Origin: Gammaproteobacteria bacterium
Lineage (GTDB): Bacteria; Pseudomonadota; Gammaproteobacteria; Xanthomonadales; SZUA-36
Reading direction: 5' to 3'
NCBI GenBank assembly: GCA_024279945.1
Contig: JAJRRA010000080.1
Location: forward strand, 1 to 64,000
DNA length: 64,000 nt
A program made the position numbers and the translations under genes. This document shows, in pieces, positions 1 through 6,983 of the stretch. The first letter of the stretch is position 1. Every line of letters starts with the position of its first letter. Under the pieces are notes generated by a model that did not search any database, had not been told where the DNA came from, and saw nothing but the letters and a program-made list of their open reading frames with translations.

Positions 1-315
1 AGCGATAGCGACAGTCGGCCGCAAGCGGCCTCTTACAGGGTAAGAGCGCGCTTGCGCGCGATGGGGAGAAACGATAGCGACAGTCGGCCGCAAGCGGCCT
101 CTTACAGGGTAAGAGCGCGCTTGCGCGCGATGGGGAGAAACGATAGCGACAGTCGGCCGCAAGCGGCCTCTTACAGGGTAAGAGCGCGCTTGCGCGCGAT
201 GGGGAGTAGCGATAGCGCCGGTCGGCCGCAAGCGGCCTCTTACAGGGTAAGAGCGCGCTTGCGCGCGATGGGGAGAAGCGATAGCGACGGTCGGCCGCAA
301 GCGGCCTCTTACAGG
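1..315. repeat. Tandem array of 69-bp family A REP-like units
   Basis: The sequence CGATAGCG recurs at 3, 72, 141, 210 and 279, an exact 69-bp period over about 4.5 units. The array probably continues left of the window. Each unit holds two GC palindromes, GGCCGCAAGCGGCC and GCGCGCTTGCGCGC, each preceded or followed by CTCTTAC or its complement GTAAGAG. Units differ by only a few bases, which suggests recent expansion. The layout (two opposed hairpins per unit) resembles REP/BIME elements of pseudomonads. The last unit supplies the stop codon of the neighbouring UDP-xylose synthase gene. Confidence 0.95.
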
Positions 316-1247
316 TCATGGAAATATGCCATGGTGGGTTTCAGGCCTTCATCCAGGGTGATGGTGGGTTCCCAGCCGAGGGTTTGGCGGGCCAGGGTGA
401 TATCGGGTTTACGCTGGGTGGGGTCGTCCTGGGGCAAGGGTTCGTAGACTATTTTCGAGCCCGATGCGGTCATGGCCACGACTTTCTCGGCCAGTTCCCT
501 GATCGAAAATTCGCCCGGGTTGCCCAGGTTGATCGGCCCGGTGACCTCTTCAGCGCTTTCCATCAGGCGGATCAGGCCTTCCACCAGGTCATCCACGTAG
601 CAAAAGGATCGTGTCTGGCTGCCGTCTCCGTAAATGGTGATGTCCTTGCCCTGCAAGGCCTGAACGATGAAGTTGGACACCACGCGGCCGTCATTGGGCA
701 GCATCCTCGGGCCGTAGGTGTTGAAGATGCGGGCAACCTTTATCGGCAGCTTGTGCTGACGCCGATAGTCGAAAAACAGGGTCTCGGCGCAGCGTTTGCC
801 CTCGTCGTAGCAGGAGCGGATGCCGATGGGGTTAACGTTGCCCCAGTAGCTTTCCGGCTGCGGGTGCAGTTCGGGGTCGCCGTAGACCTCGCTGGTGGAG
901 GCCTGCAGGATTCTCGCCCCGGTGCGCTTGGCCAGCCCCAGCATGTTGATCGCACCGTGCACGCTGGTCTTGGTGGTTTGCACCGGATCGCTCTGGTAGT
1001 GAATGGGTGAGGCCGGGCAGGCCAGGTTGTAGATGCGGTCGACTTCCACGTACAGCGGGAAAGTCACATCGTGGCGCATCAACTCGAAATTGGGGTGTTC
1101 CAGCAGGTGAACGATATTGCGCCGCGTACTGGTGTAGAAATTATCGACACACAGCACATCATGGCCCGCCGCCAGCAGGCGGTCGCACAAATGTGAGCCG
1201 AGAAAACCGGCCCCACCGGTGACCATGACCTGTAAAGGGTTATCCAT
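309..1247 (-). CDS. UDP-glucuronate decarboxylase (UDP-xylose synthase)
   Basis: A 312-residue short-chain dehydrogenase/reductase of the extended NAD-dependent sugar epimerase family. The Rossmann motif GGAGFLG is at residues 11-17, a QASTSEVYG segment near 116-124, and the catalytic YDEGK (Tyr147, Lys151) follows. The whole-length pattern matches UXS enzymes, which convert UDP-glucuronate to UDP-xylose in the cytoplasm as a sugar donor. The start at 1247 places the glycine motif at the usual N-terminal position; a longer reading would translate repeat DNA. It is the last visible gene of the leftward EPS operon. Its final codons GAC-CTG-TAA lie at the edge of the family A array. Confidence 0.93.
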   Translation of the reverse strand: MDNPLQVMVTGGAGFLGSHLCDRLLAAGHDVLCVDNFYTSTRRNIVHLLEHPNFELMRHDVTFPLYVEVDRIYNLACPASPIHYQSDPVQTTKTSVHGAINMLGLAKRTGARILQASTSEVYGDPELHPQPESYWGNVNPIGIRSCYDEGKRCAETLFFDYRRQHKLPIKVARIFNTYGPRMLPNDGRVVSNFIVQALQGKDITIYGDGSQTRSFCYVDDLVEGLIRLMESAEEVTGPINLGNPGEFSIRELAEKVVAMTASGSKIVYEPLPQDDPTQRKPDITLARQTLGWEPTITLDEGLKPTMAYFHDL

Positions 1248-1306
1248 TGTGTTTTTCCGTTTTTTGGTCCATGTGATTCTGATGTTTGAGTATGTTTTGT
1301 TTAGGT

Positions 1307-1431
1307 GGTCGGCCCCGAGGGGCCTCTTACAGGTCGGCCCCAAGGGGCCTCTTACGGGTTGGCCCCGAGGGGGCTCTTACGGGTCGGCCCCGAGGGGCCT
1401 CTTACGGGTCGGCCCCGAGGGGCCTCTTACA
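1307..1431. repeat. Five tandem 25-bp family A-type units
   Basis: The units start at 1307, 1332, 1357, 1382 and 1407, giving an exact 25-bp period. Each unit is GGTCGGCCCC followed by GAGGGGCCTCTTAC with minor changes, so each carries a GGCCCC/GGGGCC hairpin and the CTCTTAC tag shared with the array at the left edge. The array fills the space between the UDP-xylose synthase start and the WecA-like gene stop, and its last unit contains that stop codon. Transcribed from the right, it would give a string of GC hairpins between two EPS genes. Confidence 0.95.
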
Positions 1432-2524
1432 GGTCAGGGTCATTGTAGATGAAATTACGGCGCAAAAAACGCTGCTGTTTCCAGGTCTGCCTGAGGCAGG
1501 TGAAATAAGCGCCTGCAACTGCAATGAATGTCCAGAAACTCACATAATCCGGCACAGCCCACAGATCGAGCAGCACGCCCACGCAGGCCAGCGCCAGTGC
1601 CAGCAGCGTGATGTACAGCCAGGCCTGCCTCACACTGAAACCGGCACGCAGAAATGCATGGTGCAAATGGGTCCGGTCGGCGGCAAAGGCAGAGCGTCCG
1701 GAGCGCCAGCGGCTCCAGATCAGCACCGTGGTATCGAGCAGGGGCACCGCGAGCAACCACACGGCAGTCATGGGGATAAAGGCGCGAGCAGTGCCGTCGG
1801 GCCGGTCGCTGCCCAGGGCGATGAAGCACCAGGCCAGAATAAACCCCAGCAACAGCGATCCACCGTCCCCGAGGAAAGTCCACGCTTTTTCATTCCAGGG
1901 CAGCCTGGCGTTGAGCAGCAAAAACCCCAGCACCGCAGCCATTGAAAACAACAGGATCCACAGCACCTCACCCTGCCCCGCCTGGGTGGCAAACAGGGCC
2001 ATACCGGCAGCGGCAACCAGAAAAATGCTGCCGGCCAGTCCGTCCATGCCATCGATCATGTTGAAGGCGTTGATCACGCCCAGGGCGGAGAAAATGGTGA
2101 TGAGCACGGCCGCCCCATCCAGTTCCAGCACTTCGTCATAAAACAGGCGGCCAAAATCTTCCAGGCGCACACCGGCGTAGCGGATGATGATCAGGCAGGC
2201 GCCAACCTGGATCACCGCACGCAACAGGGCCGGGAGTTTCAGACGATCATCAAGTATGCCGGTGAGGGTCATTAGCAGGCTGCCGGCACCCATCGCCGTC
2301 ACAAAACGACTCGCCGGCAGGACCCACCAAAAGACCGCTGCGAGCGTGATGAAGATAGCCAGCCCACCGCTTACCGGTGTGGCGGAATCGTGCAACTTGC
2401 GCTGGCTGGGGTAGTCTACCAGGCCGAACTTGCGTACCAGCGGGATCAGCGCCAGGGTAAGCAGCGCCGCAGTCAGTACGGTGACGACGAGTGTCCACCA
2501 GGGATACTGTGGGTTGAATGGCAT
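1427..2524 (-). CDS. WecA/MraY-family undecaprenyl-phosphate glycosyl-1-phosphate transferase
   Basis: A 365-residue polytopic membrane protein that transfers a sugar-1-phosphate from a UDP-sugar to undecaprenyl phosphate, the first step in building lipid-linked repeat units. Family motifs are clear: DYPSQRKLHDSATPVSGG at residues 37-54, LDD at 91-93, NMIDGMDG at 155-162, GDGGSLLLGF at 219-228 and the HLHH loop at 286-289. About ten hydrophobic helices surround them. An AGGA ribosome site precedes the ATG. It lies between the polymerase/ligase-like gene and the UDP-xylose synthase. WecA-type (UDP-GlcNAc) specificity is likely but not proven. The stop codon lies in a family A repeat. Confidence 0.93.
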   Translation of the reverse strand: MPFNPQYPWWTLVVTVLTAALLTLALIPLVRKFGLVDYPSQRKLHDSATPVSGGLAIFITLAAVFWWVLPASRFVTAMGAGSLLMTLTGILDDRLKLPALLRAVIQVGACLIIIRYAGVRLEDFGRLFYDEVLELDGAAVLITIFSALGVINAFNMIDGMDGLAGSIFLVAAAGMALFATQAGQGEVLWILLFSMAAVLGFLLLNARLPWNEKAWTFLGDGGSLLLGFILAWCFIALGSDRPDGTARAFIPMTAVWLLAVPLLDTTVLIWSRWRSGRSAFAADRTHLHHAFLRAGFSVRQAWLYITLLALALACVGVLLDLWAVPDYVSFWTFIAVAGAYFTCLRQTWKQQRFLRRNFIYNDPDL

Positions 2525-2563
2525 GAATTAGTCCTTTTATTCAGCCAGGCTATTTAACCATAT

Positions 2564-4015
2564 TTATGAATCTGAAGAATAGGACTGGGCGCATGCAACG
2601 CCAAGGATTCCGGCATAGGTCATGGCCACGGCCGGCATCTGCAGGCTGAAGTCAAAATAAGAATGAACCCCCACCAGCACGGTGGCGGCAATGCCGGTGG
2701 CCGGATATACCCAGTCCCGGCCACGCCGGCGCAGGCCCCGGATGCAAATTGCACAAGGCAGCGCGATCACGGTAAACAACAACAAGGCGGCGGGCCAGCC
2801 CAGTTCGAAGGCATTTTCCAGGTAGGTGTTGTGGGACCGGTCGAGATAAGCATCGATGACATCGGTCCGGTACAGGCGGAAACTGTCGGCAAAGGTGCCG
2901 TAACCGAAACCCAGGATCGGATTGTCCCGGGTGGATTCGGAAATGACCTGGTAGGCGGCAAAACGCAGGTTGTTGTCAAACCGCGTCTGGTCGATCCGCT
3001 GGAGCAGTACCTCGCTGGTCAGCCAGAAAGCGATAAACGCGATACCCACTGCCAGGCCAACGGCAGCCAGGGAACCGGTGCTGCGAATCCGGCGGCGATA
3101 ATTGAAGCAGGCCAGCAAGACCACGCCGGCCACCAGGGTGCTGAAGAAACCACCGCGTGAGTGCGTCAGGATCAAAGCGGTGCTCAGCAACAGAATGATA
3201 ATCAGCGGTTTCCACACCTGCAACACACATCGCTCCAGCCATTCGGTGCGCCCGCTGATGTGGGCGCCGGGTGGAATCCGTCCCTTTGCCGGCATCGGTG
3301 AAGGCGGGCCACCGTGCACCACCATGCGCCGGTAAAACAAGCTAATTGCGCAGAGCAATATCAGCCCGGCATAGGTAGCGAAATGGTTGCGGTTCATGAA
3401 GGTGCTGCGTACATCCTGGCGAAAGCCCGGATCCTCGAACAGAAACAAGCCGTTACTACCGCTCCAGAACACCACCAGGCCATAAATGGCGTAGACCAGG
3501 CCGGCAAAGACCAGCCATTGCAAAGTTCTTTTGGCCAGGCGCTGGTCCCTGCCCCACTGGAAGGCGAGAAAAAATACCAGGCCGTAGCTGAGCAGGCGCA
3601 TGACGGCGGTGAAGCTGTCATCCGGGGCCAGCGAAATGCTGCCGGGGGATGGTGCAACAGCGCCTGGCGCCAGTACAGCGGATGACATGGCCCACAGGGG
3701 GTGTTTCCAGTGTTGCGGAACAAAACCGCTGGTTTGTACCACTGCCCAGGCGCAAACCAGCAGGAAGGCAATCATCAGCGCCAAGTTAAGCCGGAGTGAC
3801 TGCTTTGTCCCACCAAACAACGACAGGGCGGACCAGCCAAGGGCCAGAACAGAAATCAGTGCGGCACACAGCGTCCACGACCACTCACGGTTGCTGCCCA
3901 GCGGCAATGGCGCCAGCACCAGCACCAGCAAAAACAGGTAGAACAGAAAGGTGTTGGCACCGTTCGTCACGCTGTTCGGTGGCCTGCTGGTGGCATTGCG
4001 ACCGGGCCTATTCAT
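2564..4015 (-). CDS. O-antigen ligase/polymerase-like membrane protein
   Basis: A 483-residue protein with about eleven hydrophobic helices and a large periplasmic loop in the second half, where the segment GFGYGTF is followed downstream by the SHNTYLE motif. This is the layout of the Wzy_C (O-antigen ligase/polymerase) superfamily, which joins lipid-linked glycans at the periplasmic face. In this operon, polymerisation of the EPS repeat unit is the likely job, but sequence alone does not separate polymerase from ligase. The ATG at 4015 overlaps the stop of the upstream Sel1-SPOR gene (ATGAATAG), which decides the start and suggests translational coupling. Confidence 0.85.
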   Translation of the reverse strand: MNRPGRNATSRPPNSVTNGANTFLFYLFLLVLVLAPLPLGSNREWSWTLCAALISVLALGWSALSLFGGTKQSLRLNLALMIAFLLVCAWAVVQTSGFVPQHWKHPLWAMSSAVLAPGAVAPSPGSISLAPDDSFTAVMRLLSYGLVFFLAFQWGRDQRLAKRTLQWLVFAGLVYAIYGLVVFWSGSNGLFLFEDPGFRQDVRSTFMNRNHFATYAGLILLCAISLFYRRMVVHGGPPSPMPAKGRIPPGAHISGRTEWLERCVLQVWKPLIIILLLSTALILTHSRGGFFSTLVAGVVLLACFNYRRRIRSTGSLAAVGLAVGIAFIAFWLTSEVLLQRIDQTRFDNNLRFAAYQVISESTRDNPILGFGYGTFADSFRLYRTDVIDAYLDRSHNTYLENAFELGWPAALLLFTVIALPCAICIRGLRRRGRDWVYPATGIAATVLVGVHSYFDFSLQMPAVAMTYAGILGVACAQSYSSDS

Positions 4016-5378
4016 TGCCGTCTCGCTCCGCGGCAACCATCAAATCCTGGATCATGCCGAACTGGCGAATCCACAACTGGTCGGTTTTCTGGATGCTGCG
4101 CGGGAAGTTGTCACGCGCCCGGCGGGCAGCGTCTACATCCGCGTAGTTGCCCTGGACCAGTATGTACAGGGTCTTGCCATTGCGTCGCACCGTGTAAGTG
4201 GCGAACGGCGCCAGCGCATCATGGCCCTCGACCAGGCCGTTAAGCTTTTCCGCCGCACTCAGGCCAATCACCTGGATGGTATAACGATCCGGATCCTGCG
4301 CCATTATCCAGGCCACAGGAAGAATGTCGGTAGCCTTCGGCGCATTCTGTGTTACTGACATGGATTCCGGATGCGGCTGCGCCGATCCGGAATGACGGGC
4401 CGTAGGCTGCGCCGATCCGGGCACACTTTCCGTCATCCCGGATTCGCGTAGCCTTCTTCCGCCCGTCATCCCGGATTCGCGTAGCGACATCCGGGATCCA
4501 GCCACCGGGGTGGTGGGTGTGGGCGGCGGCGGATCGCGCATGGCGCTGTACAGGGCGGCCTCTGCGCCGGCATCGCCCTGGGCTGCAGCGGCGGCCAGGT
4601 ATTGCTTGCCCATGGTGATGTCCTGCTCGGTGCCCCAGCCGTTCAGGTAGAAAATACCGAGGTTATATTGACCGTCCACTTCGCCCTGGCGGGCCGCCAG
4701 CGAGAACCACTTGAACGCCTGTTTGTAGTCCTGCTCAACCGCGATGCCCTTGGTGTAGAGGTAGCCCAGTTTGGTCTGCGCACCGGCATGACCCCGATCG
4801 GCGGCTTTTTGCAGCCAGATAGATGCCGCGAAATAGTCCTTTGGCACACCCTGCCCCATCCAGTAGAGCATGGCGATGGCGTAAAGGGTTTCGGCGTAGA
4901 TGGCCGGATGGGTGTTCTCTGCGGGGGCATCCACCACCTCTCTCCAGTCCTCCATGGCCTGGGCGTACAGGCCGGCATCAAAGGCATTGAGGCCGGATTG
5001 GAAATCGGCGGAAGTTGTTGGGGGGAAGAGGAGGAGCAACACTAGCAAGGCGCTGCAGGGGCGCGCAAGCGCGCTTTTGCTGGATCCCGGATGCGGCTGC
5101 GCCGATCCGGGATGACGGGCGGAAGAAAGCTGAGCCGATCCGGGCACATTTTCCGTCATCCCGGATTCGTGCAGCGACTTTTCCTCCGTCATCCCGGATT
5201 CGTGCAGCGACTTTTCCTCCGTCATCCCGGATTCGCGCAGCGACTTTTCCTCCGTCATCGCGGATTCGCGCAGCGACTTTTCCTCCGTCATCCCGGATTC
5301 GCGCAGCGACTTTTCCTCCGTCATCCCGGATTCGCGCAGCGACATCCGGGATCCAGTCGCTTTAGTCGGTGAGGTCAT
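4008..5378 (-). CDS. Sel1-repeat and SPOR-domain protein invaded by palindromic repeats
   Basis: A 456-residue protein in the EPS operon. The start is fixed by an ATGA overlap with the upstream phosphoesterase stop. After only about seven ordinary residues, residues 8-98 are encoded by family B repeat DNA (recurring SLRESGMTEEK). A hydrophobic export segment then follows (ALLVLLLLFPPTTSA, about 107-121). Sel1/TPR-like repeats (AIWLQKAADRGHAGAQTKLG, AFKWFSLAARQGEVDGQYNLG) occupy roughly 155-280. A second family B insertion makes up residues 293-340. A SPOR-like domain (YTIQVIGL to LYILVQGNYAD) lies near 360-440; SPOR domains bind denuded peptidoglycan. The domains suggest a periplasmic scaffold or EPS-assembly accessory. 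Whether the repeat-encoded N-terminus still allows secretion is unknown. Confidence 0.85.
   Translation of the reverse strand: MTSPTKATGSRMSLRESGMTEEKSLRESGMTEEKSLRESAMTEEKSLRESGMTEEKSLHESGMTEEKSLHESGMTENVPGSAQLSSARHPGSAQPHPGSSKSALARPCSALLVLLLLFPPTTSADFQSGLNAFDAGLYAQAMEDWREVVDAPAENTHPAIYAETLYAIAMLYWMGQGVPKDYFAASIWLQKAADRGHAGAQTKLGYLYTKGIAVEQDYKQAFKWFSLAARQGEVDGQYNLGIFYLNGWGTEQDITMGKQYLAAAAAQGDAGAEAALYSAMRDPPPPTPTTPVAGSRMSLRESGMTGGRRLRESGMTESVPGSAQPTARHSGSAQPHPESMSVTQNAPKATDILPVAWIMAQDPDRYTIQVIGLSAAEKLNGLVEGHDALAPFATYTVRRNGKTLYILVQGNYADVDAARRARDNFPRSIQKTDQLWIRQFGMIQDLMVAAERDGNE
4360..4501. repeat. Family B palindromic cluster inside the Sel1-SPOR gene, inner site
   Basis: Two complete 38-bp family B elements, 4360-4397 and 4464-4501, face each other as an inverted pair with partial copies between them. 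The full element begins CGTCATCCCGGA and ends TCCGGGATCCAG, with an inner GCGTAGCGAC-type core. The cluster lies inside the reading frame of the Sel1-SPOR gene without any stop codon. It encodes the linker at residues 293-340, including SLRESGMT, between the Sel1 and SPOR domains. Confidence 0.93.
5080..5356. repeat. Family B cluster inside the Sel1-SPOR gene, N-terminal site, with 33-bp tandem array
   Basis: A complete inverted copy at 5080-5117 and a complete forward copy at 5319-5356 bracket a tandem array of half-elements. GTCATC recurs at 5155, 5188, 5221, 5254, 5287 and 5320, an exact 33-bp period equal to 11 codons. On the minus strand each unit reads as ESGMTEEKSLR, or ESGMTEEKSLH in the two copies nearest the left end. 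The array separates the first codons of the gene from the hydrophobic core of its export signal. Near-identical units point to recent expansion. Confidence 0.95.
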
Positions 5379-6190
5379 GAGGTGGGGGTTCCGCCGGTTT
5401 GCAGGATGCGTTGTTGTTCGCCCTCCAGCACCAGGGCGGTCAGTACGCCGGTGACGAAGGCTCCGGTGTCGATGCCGATTCGATTGGGCAGCAGTTCCGG
5501 TTCAGCACTGATGGAATGGCCGTGTACGATGACGGCGCCGTGGTTCGCCGTGCTGGCGGTGAAGGGTTCGCGGATCCACAGCAGGTCTTCAAAGTTCTGT
5601 TTCTCCAGCGCCACGCCGGGGCGGACACCGGCATGGACGAAATAGTAGCTGCCCTCGGTATGACACAGCTTGCAGTTCTCGTAGAACTCGCGGTGGCTGG
5701 GGGGCAGCTTTTCTTCCAGTTCGGCCCGAATCTTCTCCAGTTGATGCGCTGAGGAGACCAGACCCGCCTCGATTCCGTAGCTGTGCAGGGCGGCCACGCC
5801 GCCAAAGCCCAGCCACGCGGCCATTGCCTCGGGATTGAGCAGAAAATCCAGCAGCGCCTGTTCGTGGTTGCCCAGCAGGTGGATGGCCTCAAAACCCGCC
5901 AGTGGCTGCTCCAGCAGGATGTCCACTACCCGTTTGGATGCATCGCCCCGGTCAATGTAATCACCCAGGTACAGAACCTGCTTTTTTCCAGCGTAGCCGG
6001 CCGCATCTGCCGCAATCATTTTATGCAGTTGTTCCAGCAGGCCGGCGTGGCCGTGAATGTCACCCACGCAATACAGGCGTTTACCATCCGGGTATACCGG
6101 CCGTGCTGCACCTGACCGCCCGTCCGGGCCCGGCGCAGTATCCCGTGCGCCGGCCCTGAGCCTGGGTTTAAATTTATCGAGTATCGCCAC
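5375..6190 (-). CDS. Calcineurin-like metallophosphoesterase (Ser/Thr phosphatase/ApaH-like)
   Basis: A 271-residue cytoplasmic protein with the full bimetal phosphoesterase signature: GDIHGH (residues 43-48), LGDYIDRGD (75-83), LLGNHE (105-110) and a later VHGHS near 223. This is the PPP-type protein phosphatase/ApaH fold. In an EPS operon carrying a tyrosine autokinase, it may dephosphorylate a component of the export machine, but dinucleotide tetraphosphate hydrolysis is equally possible from sequence. It overlaps the VpsP-like gene by 17 bp upstream and the Sel1-SPOR gene by ATGA downstream, so it is part of a tightly coupled operon. Confidence 0.9.
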   Translation of the reverse strand: MAILDKFKPRLRAGARDTAPGPDGRSGAARPVYPDGKRLYCVGDIHGHAGLLEQLHKMIAADAAGYAGKKQVLYLGDYIDRGDASKRVVDILLEQPLAGFEAIHLLGNHEQALLDFLLNPEAMAAWLGFGGVAALHSYGIEAGLVSSAHQLEKIRAELEEKLPPSHREFYENCKLCHTEGSYYFVHAGVRPGVALEKQNFEDLLWIREPFTASTANHGAVIVHGHSISAEPELLPNRIGIDTGAFVTGVLTALVLEGEQQRILQTGGTPTS

Positions 6191-6869
6191 CGAGGGATGC
6201 CTCCATTTCAGTCAACACATTGCTGTGCGCGCCGGCCAGCAAATATTCCATCCGGGTTATCAACAGCGTATTGTTTTTCAGCGCTGCGGTCACCTGCCGT
6301 GGCTGAAGCTGCCAGGCCAGCAGGGCCTGGTCGCGCATCAGGCCAATGCCCTCCTGGTCCATCATGGGCAGATAGGACAGGCCCAGCGTCAGACGAGCCA
6401 TGAACAGTGAGGGATCGACACGGCCGGTGTAAACGGCCATTTTCAGCGCCGCGATCACTTCCTGCGGCGGGTATTTAAGCCAGGCGCGGGCGCTGGCAAT
6501 ACGAAACCAGGCGCGGGGCTGGGAAGGCGCCCGGCCCAGCGAGACCGTGGCGGCGTCAATCGCGCGTTCGAAGGCCTGGCGCCGCTCATTCAGGGGCTTG
6601 CTGCTGTCGCCGCCCTGCAGAAAATACAGCAGGCTCAGGCCATCCCAGTAGCGGTAATGGGGATAGATGGCAATACTTTTCTCAGCGCGCTGCTGCAATC
6701 CCTGCAATTGTTGTGACGGGGTTTCGCGGCTGTCCCAGTAGTGGGAGATCGCTGTATCCACCGGCAGGTACAGCAGGCTGGCCTGCAAGCGGGGCCAGGA
6801 CAGGGACAACGTGAACAGCGCCGCTGCAGCGACAAGCAGAATCCCGGAAATTAACTTTGCTCTGCTCAC
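6174..6869 (-). CDS. VpsP-like polysaccharide biosynthesis accessory protein
   Basis: A 231-residue protein with one N-terminal hydrophobic segment (about residues 7-24, after MSRAKLI), then a mostly helical periplasmic part with RIASARAWLKYPP and TLGLSYLPMMDQEG segments. Length, the single membrane anchor and position between a Wzc-like kinase and a phosphoesterase fit the VpsP family seen in Vibrio-type polysaccharide loci. Its biochemical role is not established. The start is separated from the kinase gene by three family A hairpins, and the stop overlaps the phosphoesterase start. Confidence 0.65.
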   Translation of the reverse strand: MSRAKLISGILLVAAAALFTLSLSWPRLQASLLYLPVDTAISHYWDSRETPSQQLQGLQQRAEKSIAIYPHYRYWDGLSLLYFLQGGDSSKPLNERRQAFERAIDAATVSLGRAPSQPRAWFRIASARAWLKYPPQEVIAALKMAVYTGRVDPSLFMARLTLGLSYLPMMDQEGIGLMRDQALLAWQLQPRQVTAALKNNTLLITRMEYLLAGAHSNVLTEMEASLGGDTR

Positions 6870-6870
6870 C

Positions 6871-6970
6871 CTGTAAGAGCCCGCTTGCGGGCGAAAGGCT
6901 GTGGAAGGTCGCCCGCAAGCGGGCTCTTACGGTGGTGCTGTGGAAGGTCGCCCGCAAGCGGGCTCTTACA
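6871..6970. repeat. Three family A REP-like hairpins between EPS genes
   Basis: Three copies of a GTAAGAGCCCGCTTGCGGGC-type hairpin fill the spacer between the kinase and VpsP-like genes. The copy at 6871-6894 faces one way; those at about 6909-6930 and 6948-6970 face the other, with GTGGAAGG linkers. The opposed arrangement resembles a BIME. Transcribed with the operon, the hairpins could stabilise upstream mRNA or reduce downstream expression, as known for REP elements in enterobacteria. Confidence 0.9.
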
Positions 6971-6983
6971 AGATAGCGGGGGC

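Noticed and set aside
1-315. CRISPR array
   Set aside because: Units are contiguous copies with no variable spacers; the same applies to the 25-, 32-, 33- and 34-bp arrays. No cas genes are present.
318-1010. Rightward protein-coding frame opposite the UDP-xylose synthase
   Set aside because: It is the antisense of a strongly conserved enzyme and has no recognisable domain or ribosome site.
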